This document shows positions 1-11,500 of a stretch of 64,000 bases of DNA, one piece after another. The position numbers were made by a program, and so were the translations under genes. Within the stretch, counting starts at the first letter, position 1, and each line of letters starts with the position of its first letter. Source of the DNA: Nematostella vectensis (Eukaryota; Cnidaria; Anthozoa; Actiniaria; Edwardsiidae); NCBI RefSeq assembly GCF_932526225.1, contig NC_064039.1:1698001-1762000 (forward strand). The letters are read 5' to 3'. The notes beneath the pieces were generated by a model. The model did not search any database. It was not told where the DNA came from and saw nothing but the letters and a program-made list of their open reading frames with translations.

Positions 1-904
1 GCTACTTGCCTATATATTAATGAGGTTTGTACGTAAAAAAAAAGCCCTACAGAAACAATGGAAACCGTGTCAATCATGTAATAATGAAATATAAATGAGG
101 TCATTATATGATTGTGATTAATCAATGTTGATATATTTATGAATAAACTGTCACAATTATACCCAAGGATCAAAGCTAATTATTTTTCAAACTGCTTTTG
201 TGAGACCCCTTCATAGTTTTGGGGCTCACATTTTAGTTGCAAAACTGTTGCTTTACATAAAAAAATCAGATATCCTATATTTTGTGAATAATGATGATCA
301 TAATAACTAAAGGTATTATGTCTATGAATTACCAAAAGCACAATTAACAAAACTACCCTTGGCAAGGCTATATATTGAAAACATCAAGCAACCCCATTAA
401 GAAAAGCTGTCACATACAAATATTTAGTATATAAAAAATATATCCATAGGGAAAATAGGTGTATGCCCTTGCACTGTGCAATATGTCTTCCTTGTTATAA
501 TGTTCCATAGTATCTCTTCTTTGCTAGTAAAGGCCACTTTTTTTGTATTTTATTGGGCTTGCAGGAAGCTGGAAAGGTATCTTTGACTCGAGTCAGACAT
601 ACCTTTGCTGCTTCCTGCCAGCACAATGAAATACACAAAAAAGTGGACTTGGCACGAGGTGGTCTTAGTTGGCATGAGGCAGGTAAAATGGAGAGGGGGA
701 AATTAACTAAAATCGTTAAATTTCGTCTTATTTCTTTATTTTTTTATTGGCTATATAGTTTTAAATAGCAAAATGAACGACCTAAAAAGATGGAAAATTA
801 AGATGTTAATGTTACAAGCTTGTTATTGCAAGATTCCATATTCTACAGCAACGCAATAATCAAAACCATCCTTTCAGGTCATGGTGCACGAGATCTCCCA
901 TCTG
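1..904. other. AT-rich DNA, no gene recognised
   Basis: I see no splice-supported coding region, RNA gene or clear repeat here. The short open frames on both strands show no family similarity and no codon structure that I can recognise. Confidence 0.5.
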
Positions 905-1925
905 TTTTGCTTGAAATTTTAAATGTCACAATTTATAAATTTAAATGTCACAATTAATAGCAAAGAAATAGAACAGGTAGATTCTTTTAAATTTCTTGGT
1001 ATCTACATAGACTCAAAACATAATTGGCAAAGTCACATCAACATCGTGTGTCAGAAAATAGCAAAGAACATAGGAATAATAAGATATATAAGCCGCTATC
1101 TTCCACAGAAAGCTTTAATGACACTTTACTATTCCCTTGTCTATCCATACTTAACATATGGAAATATATTATGGGCAAACAGCTTTTCTTTAGACAAACA
1201 AGGGCATATCAGTAAAAAGTTAGACAAACTCTTAAAACTTCAAAAGAAAATAGTTAGAATTATTTCATATTCACATTTCCTAGCCCATACGAAGCCAATT
1301 TTTAAAAATCTGAACATTTTAAGAATAGACGAGACCCACTACTTGGAGACAGCTACTTTTATGTATAGGTTAACTCACGGTATATTACCAAACATTTTGG
1401 TCACTATTTTAAAAAATGAAACACAGTCACATTCTTACAGTACCCGAACTTCAAATAATCTTTACATTAAATTCAAAAAAACTTCATTTGGACAGCAATC
1501 CATTTCTTATAGAGGGAAAAAGCTGTGGAACAATTTGAATTCTGAAATAAAATCAAAACCAAGCATTCCATCTTTCAAAACGAGCATACGGAAACAGCTT
1601 ATTGATGACCTGGGGCATGATTCATAATGTTTGATAAAATAACTAGATGATTGCTTGTGATTTATAATCAGCATAGTTATACTTGATTACCAATGACATG
1701 TAATGATTTAAAAAAGTGTACTGTGTTAATTACATCTTAAGAGCCAAAAAAAAAAAAAACTTTGAAAACTCTGAAAACTATAAAAGGATTCTATAATTAC
1801 AAGCTTTGCTTCCTTTAGAATCCTTTCCATTTGCATATAAATTCGATGTAATTACATAGAAAATGTATCAAGTGAATGGATAAATAAATGAATAGAATGG
1901 AATGAATGGAAATGAGGCATTGTGT
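905..1925 (+). mobile_element. 5'-truncated CR1/Jockey-type LINE, 3' end
   Basis: The copy begins close to a stop codon just upstream of position 923, carries the C-terminal part of a reverse transcriptase (923-1627), and then about 300 bp of AT-rich 3' UTR. It ends near 1880-1920 in imperfect GAATG/TGAATGGA repeats, which resembles the short microsatellite tails of CR1-like LINEs. The truncated 5' end and intact 3' end are typical of incomplete target-primed reverse transcription. No target-site duplication could be assigned by eye. Confidence 0.75.
923..1627 (+). pseudogene. Reverse transcriptase C-terminal fragment (LINE ORF2)
   Basis: This is a 234-residue open frame ending in TAA. It shows the pattern that follows the RT catalytic core in CR1/Jockey elements: FKFLGIYID near residue 24, LPQKALMTLYYSLVYPYLTYG around 61-81, the LQKKIVRII block near 105, and HTKPIF followed by LNILRIDE around 122-138. 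The catalytic YADD motif and the endonuclease are missing because the copy is truncated, so it cannot be autonomous. The frame is uninterrupted, which suggests a fairly young insertion. The ATG at 923 is only the first one in the fragment and is unlikely to be a natural start. Confidence 0.8.
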
Positions 1926-2079
1926 TTATGGAGCATGCGCAATGAATGGCAGTAATACTCTAGAGGAATCTAACCGGCGACCAGCCTTCCCCTGTGTGTC
2001 TGGTCAAGCTGTATCAAGCACTTCAATGTCCTCTAGGTGAGCGCTACCAAGCAATGGCCAGCTTCTGCTCTGTGGTGGA

Positions 2080-2195
2080 GTTTGAACAATTCCAGGAAGC
2101 TCATGTATGGCTTAATAAATGTTTAGAGATCTTTAAATCTACTACGAGATAAATTAAGCAATAATACCGCCTCAAATGTTGTAGATTACCTGGCA
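2080..2195 (+). repeat. Dispersed repeat, copy 1 (partner at 4577-4695)
   Basis: About 115 bp around GGAGTTTGAAC, GCTCATGTATGGCT and AAATGTTTAGAG are repeated in the same orientation at 4577-4695 with scattered substitutions. No coding potential is apparent. It is probably part of an unclassified interspersed repeat. Confidence 0.6.
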
Positions 2196-2396
2196 GATTA
2201 AATGGTAAAGGCCATTATTAAATGCGCTTATCACTTTCGTCATTTTCTTGTTTTTTTTTTTTTAATTCTTTTCGAAATTTATTTACATACAATCGCAAAT
2301 ATTTATTTATACAGTCCCGGTACCACCAACAGCATAAATCAAAATGATTACTATTTCGGGCGTAAAAACACAGGGTACCCAGGTATCTTTTTTTAA

Positions 2397-3360
2397 ATAT
2401 TATATTAAGGTATTATATTAAGGGAAAGTTTGTTCGGGGGGGGGGGGGGGGGGGGGGGGAATTTGAGAATTTTGATAAAAGTAAGGGATAAAATTAGTTA
2501 ACCCCCCTTCAGGAGGAACAAAATTTACCAGGCCCCCCCTTACGCTTCCCCCATATTTCCGGTGCCCCCCCCCCCCCCACCCTCACGAAAACCGTAGAAA
2601 GAAGCAGCAAAGGATCGAATAGCAATGACAATGTCAAAGGCATGCGATCAAGAGATTAGCTGCAAGCTGGACAGAAAATGGAAGGGGAAAAAATTGGCTG
2701 AATTCAGGAAAAGTGAAGATGCAACTAACTCCAAGGCACTCAATTTCTCAGAGATGCAACTAACTCCAGGTTGCAACCCGATAATGGTTGATACTATAGA
2801 TGCGTAAATGAAGCAAAAAGGCTTTTCGATCCTCTCCTTGCAAGAAAAGCGCAGCACAAGAAAAGAGGAAGAAAGAGAGTGAGAAAGACAGCGAATCAGA
2901 TATGAGTGTTGATTTTGATGACGGGGAATGAGCGCTTGTAGCATTAAAACGTTTTTTTTATATTTTAGATATTAAACATAAGTACTTTATAATATTATAT
3001 AGCGGAAACCATTAAAAAAATGCATATAGGGTGTATACAGGTTTGCATTGCATAGATAAAGCGTGGTTTAATACGTATCCTTGACTCCTGGATTGTGCAT
3101 GCCAAATAACTGCCCCCAAACCGAGACACAAGTTGAACCAAGAAGTCTGATTTGACACTTTGACACTTCTTCAAATTATATAGTAGAGACAACACCCAAA
3201 GGAACCAGTGACCCCCCTTTTAAAATCCAAACATTTTCGACGCCCCCCCCCCCCTTCAGACCTCGGAAATTTCTCGCCCCCCCCCCCCCCCCCCCCCCCC
3301 ACAGCATCCTCACGCCACCCCCCTTTGGGATAATAAATGAACTTTCCCTAAGCATGTAAA
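2397..3360. repeat. Region of long G and C homopolymer tracts with weak inverted ends
   Basis: A G run lies near 2436-2459. C runs lie near 2536-2580, 3243-3254 and 3277-3300. The outer sequences are inverted relative to each other (AGGGAAAGTT near 2421 and AACTTTCCCT near 3343), which suggests a roughly 0.9 kb non-autonomous element. The exact homopolymer lengths may be assembly-dependent. No gene is recognised inside. Confidence 0.4.
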
Positions 3361-3784
3361 GCATACAGTATTCAGTATGAGCATGGAGACATCTTAAGCC
3401 ATTGACCCCTCAACCGGCCGTGAGAAAGACCAACAATCCAAAAAAAATCATAAATGAAAAATGAGATCACAATGAGATCAATAGTCAAAATACCACACAA
3501 GGGAAAGAGATCAGCCAACACAACTTAAGACACACAAAAATACCTTTATTCTGTTCATCCAGGTCCTTTTTCATGACTTCAAAACATAATGTCGGTCAAT
3601 GATTGCTCCATGAAAGAAATCATCAGGAGTCTTTTTTCCTATTATCAAGCAAATCAATTCCTCAGGTCATACAGAAATAGCAGTGTAAACAATTTTGAAA
3701 TGAACTTGGTTAAAGAAAAGACGGCTCTTAGGTGAGATGTTGCTGATTCCTTAGATAGCAGCAAAGTGTTTTTGTTTTTTTAAG

Positions 3785-4005
3785 TGTGATGTGTTCTAAA
3801 ATGCAGAATCAAATTTTCTCGACAATAACAACCTTGAATATTATTTCTATTGATCGTTTGTTTAATTCTCTTTTAATAGCCCAGGGTACTATGTTTTATG
3901 TACTTAAAAATTTTCAGCCTTGGAATACTTAGCCCAAAAAATAAGAACGGCCCAGCCTTAACTAAAAATTAGACGTTCTTATAAAAAAGAGTATATTCTC
4001 GAAAA
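3785..4005 (+). repeat. Interspersed repeat family, copy 1 of 3
   Basis: The 3' part contains TAAGAACGGC followed about 25 bp later by AGACGTTCTTATAAAA, so it has a short inverted TAAGAACG/CGTTCTTA pair. The same arrangement occurs near 14155-14370 and, only for its last 65 bp, near 35580-35645. All three copies are in the same orientation. It behaves like a small MITE or SINE-like family of unknown class. Confidence 0.5.
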
Positions 4006-4195
4006 ATGACCTAAATCCTTTCCCCGGCTACAAAAAAGCGACTGTCCTTACGACTGTTACGACTATATGGAACATATATAAAAATGTTACACAAATAATC
4101 AATAGCAATCATATTTTTAAAAGGTCTTTTTATGGACACAATTTGATTTTGCATTCTAGAACGCATTAGACCGAACAATCATCATTGCTGCTCTG

Positions 4196-4275
4196 TACAG
4201 GCCCGCAAATGATCCCGGCCCACAAATGACCCCCAGAAAAGCACACGGCAGGCCTGCAAATGATCCCGTAACAAT
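4196..4275 (+). mobile_element. MITE-like terminus with subterminal repeats
   Basis: GTACAGGCCCGCAAATGATC is followed by two further degenerate copies of the GGCC(T)GCAAATGATCCC motif. The layout (GTACAGG end, then repeats of about 20 bp) parallels the ends of the 32319-33515 element, whose unit is GGACCCGAAATGATCCC. It is probably a fragment of a related family. Confidence 0.45.
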
Positions 4276-4576
4276 TAATGGAATGGAACGCGGATTGAAG
4301 TGCTCAACTCTATGCTACATAAAAAGAAACACATTCTTTCTGTAAAATAATTTTAAATGGACGGAATGAAAATACTTTAAAAAGAGAAAGAAACATGTAA
4401 AAAATGGCATTTGTGTTTCCAAAAAGGTGAAAATATCAGAAAATATCTCTTGTTAGAAAGTCGACATTGATATTCAAAAAACTAACAATGATTATAAATA
4501 AAGAGATAAAGAAGTTCAAGCAAGCCCCGTGCAAACTGCGCCAGCACCTGCCAGCATTGCTGTCGAATTCTTGCTC

Positions 4577-4695
4577 GACTGGAGTTTGAACGTTTCCAGA
4601 AAGCTAATGTATGGCTAAGCAAATGTTTAGAGCTTTTTAAATCTACTTAGAGATAAATTTAACAATATCAGCAACTCTAAATGGTAAACGGTGAA
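4577..4695 (+). repeat. Dispersed repeat, copy 2 (partner at 2080-2195)
   Basis: This is the second copy of the 115-bp repeat, in the same orientation as the copy at 2080. The two share the TGGAGTTTGAAC start and the AAATCTACT...GAGATAAATT end. Confidence 0.6.
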
Positions 4696-5299
4696 ATAAA
4701 AGTGTTTTATTATCGGATTTTAGCACAGATCATGTTTAAATTCCTTCAAATGCGACTGTCTGCACTTCCTCAGAAATGTATACTGCTCCACACAATTTAG
4801 AGTGAGCATTGTGATGAAGCATATGTCCTCAGCAATCCTCCCTGACTAACGTATGCGCGTGTTCTTGCGAAAACAAACAAAATCGTGTTGAATCATTCGA
4901 ACCTAAAGGTACGAAAGGCTGACTTCAGTCGCTGTTTTGACTAAGCATTAAAACCATGCTGTAAAAAAGATGACAGATTTGTTTGATGAGGGAGTCATAA
5001 AGAAAATTATAGCCTCAAGTTTGGTCTAGTTTTCTTGTAGCATTCGCCAAAATGTGATAGTTCACCAAGGCTGGTTTAGCCGCGCGGTACTGGAACTAGT
5101 CTTGCGTTTTTCGGCACTGCTGCTTATTACAGGTTAGGCAGTTGCAATGAGAGATGGGAACCCAGTCCCTGAAGATAGGCCGAGCTTTGCATTACTGTTT
5201 GTTTCCCATAATACCCCAAGAGTGGGGGATTTTTTCGTGAAGAAAAAATAAGAAATAAAAAGAGTTGATAAAGTTAAGCATGTGTTGTTACTTTTGAAT

Positions 5300-5305
5300 T
5301 TTATT
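5300..5305 (-). promoter_or_regulatory. Polyadenylation signal of arginine kinase gene
   Basis: TTTATT on the plus strand reads AATAAA on the minus strand, about 265 nt downstream of the arginine kinase stop codon. It is assigned from position and motif only. Confidence 0.5.
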
Positions 5306-5569
5306 CACACATAAATATTTCCACACGTATTGTAAAGCATGCACACAAGTAAGTATGAAAATGTTAACAAATAGCTATTAATAACCTTAGCCTCTTATCG
5401 CCCGATTTCCCACCATTTCTGTTGCAATGCAACTACTATTTGGAAATATAAGACGTTATCCTTAATAATCCTCGACCTTGTCCCATGTTAAATTTTGTAG
5501 CTGCAAAACCGAGCTTTTACCCTGGATCTAGCAAGTCCAGCAATTGCTTATACAGCAGCAACTGGCAAA

Positions 5570-8500
5570 TTAGGCTTTCTCGATCTCCAGGAGTTTCTTG
5601 ACGCCATTGTACATGTCCTGCACGCACTGCACCTCGGACAAGCCCAGCCTTCTCTTGTTACTGATGTCAAACACACCTGCGTCCTCTCCAGTGGATACCG
5701 AATGTTCTCCGTGAATACCACGTGCCTGGATGTGGAATTCATCGCATATCTTCTGGAAGTCGGGATGCTCGCTTGCCTTAGGGATCTTGACGTGAACACT
5801 AGCGCGCATGCCTGTACCGAGGTTGGTGGGGCAGCCCGAGAGATAACCGTGTGTTTCCTTGTGTGCAAATCCGAGCTGTTTGTCGATCTCGTTAACAGCG
5901 CGGCAGAGCCTACTGAAGACAGAGCCGATGTCACTGCCCATCTCCATGCTGATGATACGTAGCTGATCCTCCTCGTTCACCCAGACCAGGAAAGTCTTGT
6001 CGTTGTTGTGGAAGATTCCTCTACCTGAAAAATTGAATACAAAAATGTATAGCTGAGGAGTTCGATGCAGCAAAATCTGTAAAGCATTGGTAAATCTCAG
6101 GACGGACAGCTGGTCATATACCTTTTCAACAAACTTGCATATTTAAACATTTTTTCTACATCCTAACCATTGCTGTAAAACTTTAATAGTCAGAGTTTAC
6201 TGTACTCGGGTGGATCTAGGGAATGTGGATTGAAATTTGCAATACCCGTTTTTGGCAAAGTTCTTGTGAATTTATTTTGACTAGCAAATAGCCATCCGAG
6301 GATCTGCTGCCTCATAAGTTATAATAGCCGATCCGCTTTCTTCCACTCTAAGCTGTTACCTTCAGGCCACATCTTGTTGACTCCGGCAGCCTCCAGGAAG
6401 CGATCACCCTTCTTGAAGAGGAAATGGTCATCCACCAGCTGCTGCCTGGTGGCCTCGTCCATACCACTGAGTGGGTAGTACTTTCCTGCCAGGTCACCGG
6501 TCAGAGAGTTCAGTACTCCAACCACCTTACTCTCTACATCAACACGCTCTTTCCTGGTTAATCCAGGCGTCAGTGCATACCCCTTTAAATTCCTGGCCAC
6601 TCGGATGCGTGTCGAGCGAATGAATGCTCCTTCAGCATCGAGATTAGGGGCGTCAACCTTCTCTGGGTCCATGTCTGATTTGTGGTTTTCCTCGAGCTTG
6701 TAGGGAGCATGGTAATCCTCGATGATCTTGTCGAAGAGTTCCCCGAATACTTCATAGCATTCCTCGTCAGCAGCATACACGCCCGTGCCAGAGTCCAGGT
6801 TGACGACGCCAGAGTTGATGCAATCGTAAAGACCCGCCCCACGTGATGTCTTCTTCTCCTTCAAGGAATTGAACACGTCTTCTGTCAAGTACTTTTTCAA
6901 GAGAGACTTCACCTCCGGCTTTTTAAGGTCTTCGGGAAAGTTTAAATGTGCCTCCCTAGAAACAAGGGATGCAAAATTGCTTATTTCAATTCAAAATTAA
7001 GTTACTTTAAAACAACTTATGTACACCGTCTTCTTCAGGGCATACATCTGCCCTGAAGAAGTCTTATTAAAGACGAAAATTTGGTAGAGTAGAATACCAG
7101 TTTTGGTGTACCGTTTTTGTCTTAAATATACACTTAATATTTCAACAATATTCTACGACATAATATAACAAACAGCGAAAGCAGAAGACTTACTCGATCG
7201 CAGCTCTCTCAATCTCCAAAAGTTTCTTGACGCCATTGTACATGTCCTGCACACATTGCACCTCGGACAAGCCCAGCCTTCTCTTGTTACTAATGTCAAA
7301 CACACCTGCATCTGCTCCAGTAGATACCGAGTGTTCTCCATGGATGCCACGTGCCTGGATGTGGAACTCATCGCAGATCTTTTGGAAGTCGGGATGAGCA
7401 CTAGCATGGGGGATCTTGACGTGAACACTAGCGCGCATGCCCGTGCCGAGGTTAGTAGGACAAGATGAGAGATAACCATGCTCCTCTGTGTGTTGGAATC
7501 CGAGTTGTTTATCAATCTCGTTCACTGCCGTGCAGAGCCTCTTGAACACAGAGCCGATGTCACTGCCCATCTCCATGCTGATGATACGTAGCTGATCCTC
7601 CTCGTTCACCCAGACCAGGAAGGTCTTGTCGTTGTTGTGGAAGATACCACGTCCTTCTGGCCAGAGCTTGTTCACTCCGGCGGCCTCAAGAAAGCGATCA
7701 CCTGAATGACGGAAAACAAATTGAGAATTCTTCATAGCAAAATCGTTGTTCTTTTTTCGGTCCACGGTCGGCTTTTTCCCCCGCAAATTAGCTATAAAAA
7801 ATACCTGCATGCATCGTCTTATCGAAACGTTTATCTTTATGACGTTCTGTCAATGTTCGCAAAGCTATTACATCTTTTTCAAACTCCGTTGTCTTGAAAA
7901 TGGAAAATGGTAATTGCGAAATAGCAGTGCTGCTGCCATCCGAATGTACTATAGGACTCGTCATATTTTTACTGAATGCAGGAAAATGTGAATAACTCGT
8001 GCGATTAGCTGTTTAATTATCTTTCTTCTCAGGGATGATTATACACTGCGATAACTTAGTTATTCGCTATTTGCACTGACAACGTTTTTTTAAAGGTGTA
8101 TACAAACGGACCATATAAACACATAATATAATCATCTCACCTTTTTTGAATAAAAAGTGATCGTTGACAAGTTGCTGTCTCGTTTCTTCCGTCATGCCGT
8201 CCAGCGGGTGGTATTTGCCAGCCAAGTCACCCGTTAGGGATTCAAATACATTTTTAACCTTGACGAACCGAAAAGAAAGGAAAAGATTTTATAACAAATA
8301 GTCGCGTGAATATTGATTCCAAGCAACGTGCAGTTAGAAACAGATACAAGGTGAGTAAAGCAAACACAAGTAGCATAGACCGCATAATGGTCCTATCATT
8401 CACACCACACACTAGTACACTGCGGTCTGACTGTTTTATTAGCACGCCTGATTAGAACTAGTAAGTATGAACGTACGTGCGTTGCCCCAGGACAAACAGA

Positions 8501-11500
8501 CTCCCAACTTAACCTATGTTTTGTCCCCGGGCAGGATTCTTTGGCTAGAAAAGGTGGCAAGGCGTGACACTTACCTTTTCCTCTATCTCCAGGCGTGCTT
8601 TCTTAGAAAGGGCTGGGGTCAGGGCATAGCCCTTCAGGTTACGGGCCACACGGATGCGAGTTGACCTGATAAAAGAGCCCTCAGGGTCCAAGTCTGGGGC
8701 CTCGACCTTCTCGGGGTTCATATCACTAGTGTGCTTCTGCTCCAGTTTGTAAGGAGCGTGATAGTCTTCGATGATCTTGTCAAAAAGAGGTGCAAACAGC
8801 TTATAGCTCTCTTCATCTCCTGCGATTTACAAACAACAATAAGTTACTATAATTTGTCAGCACAATTACTATAACACCCATAACATTATGTACCCTTAAG
8901 CCACAACCATCACTATTATTACTCTCACTACTCCACCATCACCGAGATTAAATTAACAACAATCATGGTAACCTCATCCTACTCACTATAATCAACTCCA
9001 TTACAATTATCACAAATACAACAAAGTCTCATCACCAAATGGTTAGTATGAACCGTCATCATTGGACTGATCATGTGTGAATGAGTCTGATATCAGCTAG
9101 GCATTTACACACTCAATTCATTTTAACTATGCCTGTCCTTCTTATAATCAATACTTTAAACAACTTATGCCATACCCCTGTTTGATACAAAATGCTTGCA
9201 TGACCTACCTGCATAAATGCCAGTGCCAGAGTCCAGGTTCTCGACTCCTGAGTTTATGCAGTCACTCAAAGTGACACCTAGCTCAGTTTTCTTGTCCTTG
9301 AGCTCGTTAAACATCTCTTCCGTCAGGTACTTCTTCATCAGGGACTTCACCTCAGGTTTCTTTAGAACTTCAGGGAACACATTCCTTTTTGCTCTAAGGA
9401 AAAGAGATCGCATTCAGAAGATGTAAAGTATAACTGAGTTCGCAACAGGTAAATACTTACTCAACTGCGGCTTTCTCAATCTCCAGAAGTTTCTTGACGC
9501 CATTGTACATGTCTTGCACGCACTGCACCTCGGACAAGCCCAGCCTTCTCTTGTTACTGATGTCAAACACACCTGCATCTGCTCCAGTAGATACCGAATG
9601 TTCTCCATGGATGCCACGTGCCTGGATGTGGAACTCATCGCAGATCTTCTGGAAGTCGGGATGAGCACTAGCATGGGGGATCTTGACGTGGACACTAGCG
9701 CGCATGCCCGTGCCGAGGTTAGTGGGACAAGATGAGAGATACCCATGTCCTGGTAATTGCTGGAAACCAAGCTTATTATCAAGCTCATTGACTGCCGTGC
9801 AAAGCCTTCTGAAAACAGACCCAATGTCACTGCCCATCTCCATGCTGATGATACGTAGCTGATCCTCCTCGTTCACCCAGACCAGGAAGGTCTTGTCATT
9901 GTTGTGGAAGATGCCACGCCCCTCTGGCCACTCTCTGTTGACACCAGCTGCTTCCAGGAAGCGATCGCCCTTCTTGAAGAGGAAATGGTCATCCACCAGC
10001 TGCTGCCTGGTGGCCTCGTCCATACCACTGAGTGGGTAGTACTTTCCTTTAAGGTCCCCCTCAAGCGACTCTAGAACATCTTTTATCTGTAAGAAGGTAA
10101 AAGTCCACAGATTAATTCTAGCTTCCATCCTGAAATCGAAAAAAACAATTATTACAAAATAGAAATACTTATTTCTGGTTTCTTATCATCGCGTTTGACA
10201 AAGAAAAGAACTTCTCTTCAACCTTTTTTGGGGTGTTAATTTTTTTGGGACCCTCAAATTATATGGATAGACTAACCTTGCTTTCTAGCTCAATCCTCTT
10301 GTCCTGTTCTAGAGCTGGGGTCAATCGGTAGCCCTTAAGATTCCTGGCAACCCGGATTCTTGTTGAGCGAATGAAGTCATTATCAGGATCAAGATTTGGT
10401 GCATCCACTGCCTCTGGGTTCATATCAGATTTGTGTCCATCTGAGAGTTTATACGGGGCATGGTAGTCCTCAATAATCTTATCGAGCAGAGGGGCAAAGA
10501 GTTGATAACACTCTTCATCGGCAACATACACTCCAGTGCCTGAGTCCAGATTTACTACCCCAGATTTAATGCAGTCCCATAATGTTACTCCACTGGATGA
10601 TTTCTTTTCTTTTAACTCCTCAAAAAGTTCCTTTGTCAGGTATTTTCTCAAGAGACAGTTTGGATTGGCCTTGGAGCTTTGCAGAATATCAGGGTATTTG
10701 TTTTCTTTGCAACACCTAAAAAACAAAAATCTTAATTATCAAATATTGTTATAAGCAGTATAAGTAAAATGTTCTTTATCACATAAATGAGAGCCATTCA
10801 AAATATGTATATACTTAATGCATACCTTTCAACCTCTGAAAATCTCTAGGGGGAGGGGTGGGGCATATTCATTTTTTGGGGTAAGGGTGGGTATACAATT
10901 GCGGGCTTTTGACATATAAAAATATTTCAAACAAAAACCCACTTATAGAACTCACAAGGGTGTTAGATAAATTGCGCTCAAAAGGGAATTATTGTTTTGA
11001 TTATTCTCATAGAAAATAGGCGAAATGTCGACTTTCAATGGAATAATTTTTCAGAAAATTTTTTTGCTAAAAATAGGGAGATCTGGTGCTCAACGTGGCC
11101 TAATTGCCTAATGCAGGAGTGTTAACAGGTATGTTAATGAATCTTGATAACATTGTAAAAATTAAAATTCCCACCTTTCTGCCTCCATAGCTGGGTCAGA
11201 TGATGCACTGAAAAAAATGTTACATGTTAGAAATAGCCATTTTTGTTCTCCACATGATTATTCTTTTAAGTTATAATAAAATGTTTCTTCAAGGAGCAAT
11301 CAAAGTATAATATTCGAAAGATTCTCGTGTCATTAAACATTAATAACCTGAAAAAGCTTATTATTAAAATATTCCTAACCTGGAACAAAATGATTACTCT
11401 GTATTTCTGTTTTAATACACAAGCACGATCAATCTAATCGCCAAAGAGATAGAAAAAGGTGGCTTTTACTTAAACTGCATGTAAAACTAACCTCTAAAAC

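Larger units (their letters stand above)
3361..5299. other. Intergenic AT-rich DNA with interspersed repeats
   Basis: No coding exon was recognised. The stretch holds the second copy of the 115-bp dispersed repeat, a copy of a 220-bp repeat at 3785-4005 and a MITE-like terminus at 4196-4275. It ends at the polyadenylation signal of the arginine kinase gene on the minus strand. Confidence 0.5.

Noticed and set aside
5548..9830. Additional open frames in other frames of the arginine kinase exons, on both strands
   Set aside because: They repeat across the three domains and are shadows of the conserved kinase exons.
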